Source: a virus. From it: 48,779 nucleotides of DNA. Shown in pieces: positions 36,901 to 43,830 of this stretch. The notes beneath the pieces were generated by a model. It saw only the letters and a program-made list of their open reading frames with translations, was not told where the DNA came from and ran no database searches. The stretch lies in the IMG/VR virus record IMGVR_UViG_3300027973_000006, positions 1 through 48,779 of that record. One strand, written 5' to 3'. A program made the position numbers and the translations under genes. The stretch's first letter is position 1. Every line of letters begins with the position of its first letter.

Positions 36901-39106
36901 AGCAGTAACTTTGACTGCTGGTTATTCAATTCCAACAACATCTTCCCAAACAACATGGGATACAGCTTATACAAACAGAATTTCTTCATTAACCGTTACT
37001 GGTTCATCAGGTGCAGCAACATTAACAACTAATACTCTTAATATTCCAACCTACACTTTAAGCGGTTTAGGTGGGCAAGCTTCGTCTACAAATTTAACTT
37101 CTGTTGCTGGCCTTACATATGTTTCTTCTTCATTTGTAAAAATGACAGCAGCGGGAACATTCTCTCTGGATACAACTGCTTATGGAACAGGATCTGTAAC
37201 ATCTGTTGCTGCTTTAACTCTTGGAACGACTGGAACTGATTTAAGTAGTACAGTAGCTACTGGAACTACAACCCCTGTTATTACACTAAATGTTCCAACC
37301 GCTTCTGCATTAAACAGAGGTGCTTTAAGTTCATCTGATTGGAGTAACTTTAACACCGCATATACTAATAGGATTTTATCGTTAACTACCACAGGATCTT
37401 CTGGATCTGCAACATTAGCAACTAATACGCTCAATGTTCCTACTTATACTCTTGCTGGTTTAGGTGGTATTAAGCTTACGGATTTATCATCAAGTGCAAC
37501 AGGTTTGACATACACGAATACTACTGGTGCATTCTCTTTAACTTCTGGATACTCAATTCCTACAACTACGAAACAGGGAAATTGGGATACTGCTTATACT
37601 AGTTACCTTCAATGGGATGGTGGTGCTACTAGCCTTGTAGCTGCAACAGGAAGAACCTCTTTAGGTGCAACAACAGTTGGTTCAAACTTGTTTACCCTCA
37701 CAAATCCAACTGCGGTTACATTCCCGAGATTTAACTTAGATAATACTGTTTCTGCTTTAGATGCTGCAACTTTTAGAACGGCAATAGGTGCTGGAACTTC
37801 TTCTACAACTGGAACAGTTACATCTGTTGCAGCATTAACTTTAGGCACAACAGGAACAGATGTATCTAGTACAGTTGCAACAGGTACAACAACCCCTGTT
37901 ATAACCTTAAATATTCCTACAGCATCTGCATTAAATCGTGGTGCATTAAGTTCATCAGATTTCACAAACTTTAATACAGCATATACAAATCGAATAACAT
38001 CCTTAACAGTTACTGGTTCAAGTGGTGCTGCAACTTTAACAACCAATACGCTTAATATTCCTACTTACACTTTATCAGGATTGGGTGGTCAAGCTTCGTC
38101 AGCATCTTTGACTTCTTTAGCAGGGTTAACATATGTTTCTGCAAGTTTTGTAAAAATGACAGCAGCAAATACCTTTGCATTAGATACTTCAACTTATTTG
38201 ACTGCTAATCAAACCATAACATTAAGTGGAGATGTAACTGGAAGCGGTACAACTTCAATTACAACTACACTTGCTACTGTACCTATAACAAAAGGTGGTA
38301 CAGGACAAACTACAGCTAATGCAGCGGTAAATGCTTTGCTTCCTAGTCAAACAAGCAATAGCGGAAAATATTTAACTACTGATGGAAGTAATTCTTCATG
38401 GGGAACAGTATCTACTGGAACAACAATCCCATCCGCTTCAATGCAAATGTTTGCGGGTGCTATAACACAATCTGCATCAGCAGGGGTTGTTACAACTACA
38501 GCACCAACAGGTTGGTTATTATGTAATGGAGATGCGGTTTCAAGAACTACATATAGTTCGTTGTGGACAGCACTAGGAACTACTTCTAGCCCATATGGTC
38601 AAGGAGATGGTTCAACCACATTCAACTTGCCTGATATGCGTGGAAGGGTAGGTGCTGGTGTAGGAACTGGCACTTATTCTGGAGCAACGGCCAGGACTTT
38701 AGGAGGAACACTTGGTGAAGAAAACATAACGGTTGGGGCAACTAACCTTCCCTCGCACTCACATACTTTTTCCCCTGCTGGAACATTGAATACAGAAAGC
38801 AGTCACTATCACGCTAGTGCTAATGCTGGAAGTCATAATCATACTTCAAATAATTCATTGTTAATGTATGTTGGTTCGGGTGGTGGTGCAAATCTAAGTG
38901 CTGGAAGTAGTTATCAAATCTATAACTTGAATGCTACTATACAAAACAATGGTGATCATAATCACGGTAACACAAATGTTAATAGTGGTCACAGTCACAC
39001 TTTTACACCCACAGCGGGTCAAACAACTGGGAATGGCCCTGGAACTGGTGCAAGTTTAACTAATATGCAACCTACGATTGGATTGAATTACATCATTAAA
39101 ACTTAG
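33938..39106 (+). CDS. Long tail fibre with tail-collar domain
   Basis: A 1,722-residue fibre. Around residues 130-228 there is an immunoglobulin-like segment, near 611-655 a head-type repeat resembling trimeric adhesins (YNVAIGFD), then a long shaft with near-identical repeats at about 36631-37840. From about residue 1,496 a tail-collar domain (GWLLCNGD and NLPDMRGRVGAG) is followed by HSH, HYH, HNH, HNH and HSH motifs and the tip MQPTIGLNYIIKT. ATG 33938 is chosen because GGAGG lies nine bases before it; ATG 33932 is too close. It is the likely host-range determinant. Confidence 0.88.
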   Translation: MALNVFGTPLNMTYSGTGESGNPYVIESTNHSVNTTGEIIFQTTESGTIFPNLTVDSEIASDVAGLFRNTIPIWQASGQDNFSTSFRVSANDQVKVNYIKDGSGAFGDDNVTGTVYFVPDPPEPLPEVAIIMVTQPVSSLSGSILATQPSVKIVDVNGDIVPGTLISVTVGAVAVTGTAVASGTLTVEPVSGNVVFTDLIITGYGSYYLSFTAAGLTPASSNTITFVQDPGNPNPPIPVKPKRSYIPASVPNSGDMETNEFAINVTDKKGYVRDSNGIIHQVFDGNASGSGSVTSVGLSSTNSTLTISDSPVTTSGTIKIDLPETGVSAKAYTNADITIDVYGRITAASDGAAGVTSIIAGNGVSVDTATGDVTVTNSLPDQTVTLTNGTAISVTGTYPDFTITNDSPDQTVSLTNGTAISVTGTYPDFTITNNAPDQIVSITSGTGINATGTYPDFTIDSTITQYTDSDARLALSAGTGISYDNTTGIITNSEPDQIVSLTDGTGVSVTGTYPDFTIATTITQYTDSDARLSLSAGTGISYDNTTGIITNDAPDQTVTLTEGTDITITGTYPDFTIGFSGSIPTNADADTAGIVYGLTTDNVSGYNVSLGFGANGTLTTGIANIAIGGASGDMTSGSYNVAIGFDCNVADPTADKQLAIGPDAYVRWITGDSSMNIKPGAGIKDASNSLGTSGQLLSSTGTAIQWVGAGVTSIIAGTGVSVDVATGDVTVTNSEPDQVVTLTNGTGISVTGTYPSFTIATTITQYTDTDARKSISSTATGLTYTNTTGVFSLTSGYSIPTTTKQTQWDTAYTSRISSLTVTGSSGSATLVSNVLNIPTYTLSGLGGIGLTSLSSTATGLTYTNTTGVFSATSGYAIPTTAKQTQWDTAYTQTQQWSGGATNLVAATGRTSLGATTVGSNMFTLVNPSAITFPRFNLDNTVSALDAATFRTAIGAGTSSTTGTVTSVAITVPTGLSVTGTPITSSGTLAVTLTAGYSIPTTSSQTTWDTAYTNRISSLTVTGSSGAATLTTNTLNIPTYTLSGLGGQASSTNLTSVAGLTYVSSSFVKMTAAGTFSLDTTAYGTGSVTSVAALTLGTTGTDLSSTVATGTTTPVITLNVPTASALNRGALSSSDWSNFNTAYTNRILSLTTTGSSGSATLATNTLNVPTYTLAGLGGIKLTDLSSSATGLTYTNTTGAFSLTSGYSIPTTTKQGNWDTAYTSYLQWDGGATSLVAATGRTSLGATTVGSNLFTLTNPTAVTFPRFNLDNTVSALDAATFRTAIGAGTSSTTGTVTSVAALTLGTTGTDVSSTVATGTTTPVITLNIPTASALNRGALSSSDFTNFNTAYTNRITSLTVTGSSGAATLTTNTLNIPTYTLSGLGGQASSASLTSLAGLTYVSASFVKMTAANTFALDTSTYLTANQTITLSGDVTGSGTTSITTTLATVPITKGGTGQTTANAAVNALLPSQTSNSGKYLTTDGSNSSWGTVSTGTTIPSASMQMFAGAITQSASAGVVTTTAPTGWLLCNGDAVSRTTYSSLWTALGTTSSPYGQGDGSTTFNLPDMRGRVGAGVGTGTYSGATARTLGGTLGEENITVGATNLPSHSHTFSPAGTLNTESSHYHASANAGSHNHTSNNSLLMYVGSGGGANLSAGSSYQIYNLNATIQNNGDHNHGNTNVNSGHSHTFTPTAGQTTGNGPGTGASLTNMQPTIGLNYIIKT
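36631..37840 (+). repeat. Fibre shaft repeats, nearly identical in protein, diverged in codons
   Basis: The peptide stretches VAATGRTSLGATTVGSN and FPRFNLDNTVSALDAATF occur at about 36640-36800 and again at about 37630-37790. Many codons differ synonymously (for example AGA-ACA-AGT versus AGA-ACC-TCT for RTS). A second unit (GTVTSVAALTLGTTGTD, ALNRGALSSSD) repeats near 37190-37355 and 37815-37970. Confidence 0.8.
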
Positions 39107-39114
39107 GAGTTATC

Positions 39115-39312
39115 ATGGATATTATTATTCAAAAGTCTGAATCAACGCTCATTGATGGTTCTAAATCAAGCGGGTTAATGATTTCATTTACTAACAGGAC
39201 TAATAAAAGAAACACGCAAGATACTGATTTTTTCCCTGATGGAAGCGAGATTGAAATTAAAGTTCAGCAGTTAAAAAAGTTGTTAAAAGACTATTTTAAT
39301 TCTCAGGTATAA
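39115..39312 (+). CDS. Small late protein, unknown function
   Basis: A 65-residue protein starting MDIIIQKSESTLIDGSKSSG and ending in a Lys-rich helix (QQLKKLLKDYF). It follows the fibre by eight bases with GGAG before the ATG. It may be a fibre chaperone or a lysis accessory; no motif supports either. Confidence 0.6.
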   Translation: MDIIIQKSESTLIDGSKSSGLMISFTNRTNKRNTQDTDFFPDGSEIEIKVQQLKKLLKDYFNSQV

Positions 39313-39345
39313 ATGTTAAAATGTTTATTTATTGGAGATTAGAAA

Positions 39346-39618
39346 ATGATATTCGCAGACATCAATATCATAGACATTATCGAGCGATTCGGAGTGTCTT
39401 TAAGTTTTCTTGTTTTCCTTTTATGGGCAGTTTACAAGGGGTTTAGTTGGCTAGGTCAAAACATTCTACTTCCCCTGCACCAGAGACATATGGTATTTAT
39501 AGATAGGTTAGAAAGCTCGATTGGCGAAGTAGCCAGGGCTCAAGCGGAAAGCTTGAGGATTTTGACAGAGGTTTTAAATTACACTAGGACTTTAAAAAAG
39601 GAAGTGAAGCATGATTAG
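39346..39618 (+). CDS. Holin-like or membrane-anchored protein
   Basis: A 90-residue protein with one transmembrane helix (about residues 15-32, SLSFLVFLLWAVYKGF) and a C-terminal helical, charged part. This layout is that of small holins or spanin-like membrane proteins. GGAG precedes the ATG and the stop overlaps the next gene. It begins the lysis-like cluster (39346-42058); assignment is by topology and position. Confidence 0.55.
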   Translation: MIFADINIIDIIERFGVSLSFLVFLLWAVYKGFSWLGQNILLPLHQRHMVFIDRLESSIGEVARAQAESLRILTEVLNYTRTLKKEVKHD

Positions 39619-39928
39619 TTTTCCTCAGACGATGCCTACAGATGCCATGATGCTTGTTGTTGACAGGCTTCGTGGAAAGAAAGATGTAGGTAATAAAGAA
39701 TTTTGTAATGCACTTTGGAACATTGTTGGCTACGCTGCTGACCAAGTTGTTCCTGACGATAAGCTTATATTTCAGCAATCAGAAGTCTCTCTTGAAGACT
39801 TTGCTGCAATTCTTGAGCAAGCAATTCCCCAGGGTGATTTCCACGGAAATCCGATTACAATTGGAATCATCCCTTGGGCAATCGTTCTTAAGACCGCTCT
39901 AAAGTTATTGATCTCTGTTTTTTTATAA
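39611..39928 (+). CDS. Lysis-cluster protein, unknown function
   Basis: A 105-residue protein: a helical first half (LVVDRLRGKKDV) and a hydrophobic C-terminal stretch (IPWAIVLKTALKLLISVF) that could be a membrane segment. It overlaps the preceding gene by 8 bases with AAGGAAG upstream. The last codons lie on a T7 run (39918-39924), beyond which an HNH domain is open in another frame. Role unknown. Confidence 0.6.
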   Translation: MISFPQTMPTDAMMLVVDRLRGKKDVGNKEFCNALWNIVGYAADQVVPDDKLIFQQSEVSLEDFAAILEQAIPQGDFHGNPITIGIIPWAIVLKTALKLLISVFL

Positions 39929-40202
39929 TCGGGGGTCACAATGGGCCAAGGTAAGAGCAGCACATCTAGAACGGAATCCTAAGTGTGCTGCTTGCCTTGA
40001 GGATGATCCCAATTTGCTTCAAGTCCACCATCTGATACCATTTTGTAAAGATGCATCTTTAGAAATGGAGCCAAAAAATTTACTGTCGCTATGCAGACCT
40101 TGTCATTTTCTTTTTGGTCACGCAAAAAAATGGTCATCAGTAAATGTGTACTGTTTGATAGATTCTAAAAACATGGCAGAACGAATAAGGAGCAGACCGT
40201 GA
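39915..40202 (+). CDS. HNH endonuclease, uncertain start (possible frameshift)
   Basis: From W10 onward the open frame holds a clear HNH domain: RNPKCAAC (first zinc pair), VHHLIPF (catalytic HH), NLLSLCRPCH (second zinc pair and HNH His) and HAKKW. The frame has no ATG, GTG or TTG before the domain; only CTG 39915 is available. A good ATG with GGGG upstream (39941) is in the next frame and stops after 13 codons. Either an unusual start, a frameshift from the preceding gene at the T7 run, or a sequencing error explains this. HNH proteins next to terminases aid packaging; this one is far from terL. Confidence 0.65.
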   Translation: MFFYNRGSQWAKVRAAHLERNPKCAACLEDDPNLLQVHHLIPFCKDASLEMEPKNLLSLCRPCHFLFGHAKKWSSVNVYCLIDSKNMAERIRSRP

Positions 40203-40825
40203 TAAACTTTCTTTTTTTAGTGTTTCTTCAAATACCAACGATAGAGCTACCCGCAAAGGTTTCTGGTCAACCTGGAGCTTTTATAAGCGTTCCAGCCAAG
40301 ACTGAATCTAAAGCAGTCAAATGGGTTTCAATTGATAAAGGCCTAAACATTTTCCCTGTGGATTTGCTAAAGGACTCCAAAACCCTGGTAGTTACTTCTC
40401 AGATCCAAGGTGTGTACAGATTGTTTGCTTATGTGGGTGATGGGTTTGGGCCATCTGATCCAGCGTTTACATCTGTAGTAATTGGTGATGAACCCGCACC
40501 CGCTCCACCAGTAAATCCCGATAGCGATATTAAAGCAGCAGCAGCAAAAGAGGACAAAGAGCAAGTCAAGTGGTTGTCTATGTTCTACGATGAACTTGCA
40601 AAAGAATGTCAGAAAAACGACTACGAATTTCTTACAGATGTTTTCAAGGCAGCAAAGGCAACCATAAATAAACAATTTATGGAAAACGAACTTGCTAATC
40701 TCAGGGATGTAATTGGAAAGAGATTGAATCAAAGACTTCCAAAGGATGGAACGCTTAAACTTGACCAAAAACTAAGGGATCTTCTTACTAACGAATTTAC
40801 TCAGATAGCAAAGGAATTAAAATAA
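40199..40825 (+). CDS. Exported protein of the lysis-like cluster, unknown function
   Basis: A 208-residue protein. The GTG start is fixed by AAGGAG 7 bases upstream and by a four-base overlap with the HNH stop. The N-terminus MINFLFLVFLQIPTI looks like a signal peptide, residues 15-95 are a beta-rich domain (VSIDKGLNIFPVDLL), a Pro-rich linker (PAPAPPVNP) follows, and the C-terminal half is helical. It resembles small exported proteins I have seen in planctomycete genomes and phages, but the name and function are unknown. Confidence 0.7.
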   Translation: MINFLFLVFLQIPTIELPAKVSGQPGAFISVPAKTESKAVKWVSIDKGLNIFPVDLLKDSKTLVVTSQIQGVYRLFAYVGDGFGPSDPAFTSVVIGDEPAPAPPVNPDSDIKAAAAKEDKEQVKWLSMFYDELAKECQKNDYEFLTDVFKAAKATINKQFMENELANLRDVIGKRLNQRLPKDGTLKLDQKLRDLLTNEFTQIAKELK

Positions 40826-41805
40826 TGTCTATGGAAAACCAGCCAAAATTTGGCGAAAGAAATAAAGCAAAAGAACCACCAATTGAACCCAATAAATTTG
40901 GCTGGATTCCAATTGAATCGCAACCTCAAGAACTTCAAGATAAGTTTAACGCAAAGTTAATTCCTTTTCAAATCGCTGGCCCTCCATTGGATTTAAAAGA
41001 ATCACTTCTTTACAAGGTGGTTAACCAAGCTGCTGGTTACGAATTTTTTCCTTGGAATCAGAAAACTGGTTCATGCGTAGGTCACGGTGCTTTAGCGGTA
41101 ATGGCTACACTACAAGCGGTTGAAATAATATCTCAACGGCAAACATTTGAAGAATGGAGAATTCCATTCATTCTTTATAATTATGGTCAATCTCGTAAGC
41201 GTGGTGGATTGCATGGAACAGGAGATGGTTCTTTTGGTAGTTCAATGGCTGAATCTCTTCATGAAGACGGTTGCCCTCCGATTGATGAAAACTGCCCGCA
41301 ACCAATCAAAGAACAAGACGGATCATGGACTTTTGGTGCATCAGCAGAAACTGCTTGGTCGAATGGGGATAAGCCTCCTGTTGACCTTTCTAAATCGGCT
41401 AACAAATTTAAAGTTCAAAGCACTTCAAAATTAAAAAATAGTGATGAGGTTAAACAGGCTTTATCGCATGGATACCCTGTGACTATTGCTTCTGGTTGGT
41501 GGGGTTTTAGCGATATTAAAATAAAACCGTCTGGAACCCCTGCTGTCCAATTAGCTTCAAGAAATCAATCATGGGGGCATCAGCAATCGTGTTTAGGATT
41601 CACCACCCATCCAGATTTCGGTTTGATATTTTTAATTCAAAATTCATGGGGTAATGCTCATGGAACCCCGCTAGGCAATTTCGGTGAACCCAAAGGTTCC
41701 TACTGGATTAAAGCCAAAGATATGGATAGAATCTGTTTAGAGGAAGTCTTTTCTTTCTCTAATTTTGATGGATACCCTGCACGAACTATCGAGTGGTCGA
41801 TATAA
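40825..41805 (+). CDS. Papain-like (C1A-type) cysteine protease
   Basis: A 326-residue protein with the C1 peptidase catalytic set in order: NQKTGSCVGHG with Gln79 and Cys84, WGHQQSCLGF with His252, and IQNSWGN with Asn273, the usual N-S-W-G. No signal peptide is seen, so it may act after lysis opening or as a structural protein in the particle. In a region without a recognisable peptidoglycan hydrolase, it is the best enzymatic candidate for lysis or entry, perhaps attacking protein-rich host envelopes; this is inference. Start overlaps the previous stop (TAATG). Confidence 0.82.
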   Translation: MSMENQPKFGERNKAKEPPIEPNKFGWIPIESQPQELQDKFNAKLIPFQIAGPPLDLKESLLYKVVNQAAGYEFFPWNQKTGSCVGHGALAVMATLQAVEIISQRQTFEEWRIPFILYNYGQSRKRGGLHGTGDGSFGSSMAESLHEDGCPPIDENCPQPIKEQDGSWTFGASAETAWSNGDKPPVDLSKSANKFKVQSTSKLKNSDEVKQALSHGYPVTIASGWWGFSDIKIKPSGTPAVQLASRNQSWGHQQSCLGFTTHPDFGLIFLIQNSWGNAHGTPLGNFGEPKGSYWIKAKDMDRICLEEVFSFSNFDGYPARTIEWSI

Positions 41806-41842
41806 TGTGCTTGGGTACTTTTTTTCTTTAGGAGGAAGCAAT

Positions 41843-42058
41843 ATGTTTAGTTTAGTGTTGACGGTAGCTATGGTGATCGATTTACCAATCCGCAAGGGTT
41901 CTTCATGTTCTAATGGGCAATGCTCTGCTCCAGTAGTGCAAGTTGAAAAGAAGGTCGAAAAAACCATTAAGATTGAAACGGTTAAAGAAGACACGAAAGT
42001 TTTCCGTGGTGGAAAGCTTCGATTTAGCCTTCGTGGTTCTAGTTGCTGTGGCAGATAG
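41843..42058 (+). CDS. Small secreted cysteine-containing protein
   Basis: A 71-residue protein with a hydrophobic start (MFSLVLTVAMVID) that could be a signal peptide or anchor, two Cys-pairs (SCSNGQC and SCCG) and a Lys/Val-rich middle (VEKKVEKTIKIETV). ATG 41843 is chosen because AGGAGGAAG precedes it; the longer frame begins inside the protease gene. It may be a lysis accessory or a particle surface protein. No family recognised. Confidence 0.6.
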   Translation: MFSLVLTVAMVIDLPIRKGSSCSNGQCSAPVVQVEKKVEKTIKIETVKEDTKVFRGGKLRFSLRGSSCCGR

Positions 42059-42070
42059 AAAGGAAGTTTT

Positions 42071-42349
42071 ATGAATCCTCAAATGTCTATACCTCCAAAT
42101 ATGATTGGTGGTCAACCTGGAATGAATCCAGTTCATCCTTCACTCGATATCTTTTCAAGATTTATTAAAGGTGAAGTTACTAGAGATCAGGCAGTTGATG
42201 CTTTTTCAGACTATATTATGACTGGAATCAGAGGAATCCCTGTTCCAACACATGAACTTGCAAAATCAGTTTTATCGTCTGAATCCAGCAACTTTATGCA
42301 GTATCCACAAATTATTCAATGCATGGCTTTATTGATTAAAACACCTTGA
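42071..42349 (+). CDS. Small late protein, unknown function
   Basis: A 92-residue protein with a Met/Pro/Gly-rich N-terminal 25 residues (MNPQMSIPPNMIGGQPGMNP) and a helical rest (FSRFIKGEVTRDQAVDAF). GGAAG precedes the ATG. It is followed by a strong terminator, closing this transcription segment. No motif recognised. Confidence 0.6.
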   Translation: MNPQMSIPPNMIGGQPGMNPVHPSLDIFSRFIKGEVTRDQAVDAFSDYIMTGIRGIPVPTHELAKSVLSSESSNFMQYPQIIQCMALLIKTP

Positions 42350-42376
42350 TTAAAAAGCAAATGTGTATGATAATTG

Positions 42377-42410
42377 CAGGACACAATTAAAACTGTGTCC
42401 TGTTTTTTTT
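42377..42410 (+). terminator. Intrinsic terminator before the adhesin-like genes
   Basis: CAGGACACA (42377-42385) pairs perfectly with TGTGTCCTG (42394-42402) around eight bases, followed by T8. The stem is the most perfect in the window. Confidence 0.9.
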
Positions 42411-42421
42411 AAGGGGAAAAA

Positions 42422-43822
42422 ATGAGAATACAACCTGTTCAAGGTGGTGGGATGAATGCTGGATACGATGCATCCACCGATTCACTTACTATTTCAAATG
42501 AAGGCAATAGCCCATTTATTTATGTTAGAGTAAACAATAAAATACCTTATCGGGGATATGTAGTAACTAATGGTGGGTCAGGATACGATGTTGTTCCAAA
42601 TGTTTCTGTATCAGGAGGTAGTGGAACAGGGGCTACAGCTAGAGCTTTGCTCAACAATGGTGTTATCAGTTCTATAATTCCAATTGAATTTGGAACTGGT
42701 TATACAAACCCAATTGTTACAATTGGCCCTCCAACAGGAGAAGGTGGTGTTCAAGCTACTGCAATCGCAGTTTTTGACAGTACAAATATGTATCATCGTT
42801 TTTACGATTTCTATGAAGTTATTTGGGATGGAACAGGCTTTGTTGAAGACATTGGTGGTCTTAAAGCAGATTTTGCTACTAGAGATTCATGCCCAAAAAT
42901 GTACGCAATGCCGTATGATATTGATGAACCAAGCAATCAAGGGAATTTTACTGGAAATATTGGGGTATCTGGTCAAGGATTAGTTTATCTTGCTAGACTT
43001 CGAGGGGTTGACTCAAATGATGGCCGAGATGTTTATGAATTTATTAGAAGTATTGACCCTTCAAGCAAACTCGTTTTAGAAATAGTTCCAAGTGCAATAA
43101 ATCATGGGGCTTATTATTCTGCAAATTCAGTGGATTCATTGGATCAGTCTGGGGCACTTCAAGGGTCTTTCTGGGCAAGAGAATTAAATTTAAGCGTTTT
43201 GGCTGATGGCAGAAGGTATCTTGGGTTTTATTATGGTGCATCTTACGATCCATATCCAAATGATCCAGTAAGATCGGATTCAAGGCCAATTGCTATGGTG
43301 GTAAATACGGCAATTGCTGGGCCAACAGGATTAAATGTTGTAACAGATATTGTATGCATAGGTGGAAGTCAGTCTGTCACATATGCAACTCTTTATCCAT
43401 CAGAAAGTATTGCTATTATAGAGGATGCTAAAAAGTCGTTTATATCTCTTATAGACACACCAAATTCATATAGTGGTGCTGCAAATTACTTTCTAGCCGT
43501 TAATTCGCTTGGGAATGCAATAAATTTTGTTTCAAGTCCTCCTTCGTCATCTACAGTTTTAAAAACATCTTTTGTAAATCTTCTTGATGGGCCAAAAGCT
43601 TTGCCAACTGGAGATTCAATAAAACTGGTAAAAGCAACATCTGCTGGAGTTGGATATTTTGATTATTCATTTATTCAAGGTGGAGGTTCTATTGTTCCAA
43701 ATAATTCTCAATTGGTTTCAAACTTGAATTTTGTTTTGGTAAACGACACTTTGACCCCAGGGCCAAACAAATATTACGGAACGAATTCTGCTGGAGTTAA
43801 AGGGTGGCATAGCCTTCCATAG
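42422..43822 (+). CDS. Adhesin-like late protein with GGSGY repeat strands
   Basis: A 466-residue protein. Residues 40-105 have the repeat GYVVTNGGSGYDVVPNVSVS and GTGYTNPIVTIGPP, a Gly-Tyr-rich beta pattern seen in phage tail tip and adhesin-like proteins. The remaining part is beta-rich and has no enzyme motif. It lies just after a terminator, and its start has AAGGGG upstream. The same repeat type is found in the next gene, suggesting a shared role in receptor binding. Confidence 0.65.
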   Translation: MRIQPVQGGGMNAGYDASTDSLTISNEGNSPFIYVRVNNKIPYRGYVVTNGGSGYDVVPNVSVSGGSGTGATARALLNNGVISSIIPIEFGTGYTNPIVTIGPPTGEGGVQATAIAVFDSTNMYHRFYDFYEVIWDGTGFVEDIGGLKADFATRDSCPKMYAMPYDIDEPSNQGNFTGNIGVSGQGLVYLARLRGVDSNDGRDVYEFIRSIDPSSKLVLEIVPSAINHGAYYSANSVDSLDQSGALQGSFWARELNLSVLADGRRYLGFYYGASYDPYPNDPVRSDSRPIAMVVNTAIAGPTGLNVVTDIVCIGGSQSVTYATLYPSESIAIIEDAKKSFISLIDTPNSYSGAANYFLAVNSLGNAINFVSSPPSSSTVLKTSFVNLLDGPKALPTGDSIKLVKATSAGVGYFDYSFIQGGGSIVPNNSQLVSNLNFVLVNDTLTPGPNKYYGTNSAGVKGWHSLP

Positions 43823-43830
43823 GGGGAAAA

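Noticed and set aside
37180-38046. Further minus-strand frames (84 and 145 codons) in the long fibre
   Set aside because: Same cause: repetitive composition of the real gene on the plus strand.
42346-42374. Promoter-like TTGATT / GATAAT with 17-base spacer
   Set aside because: The expected start would fall in the strong terminator hairpin, giving a useless transcript of about 25 bases.
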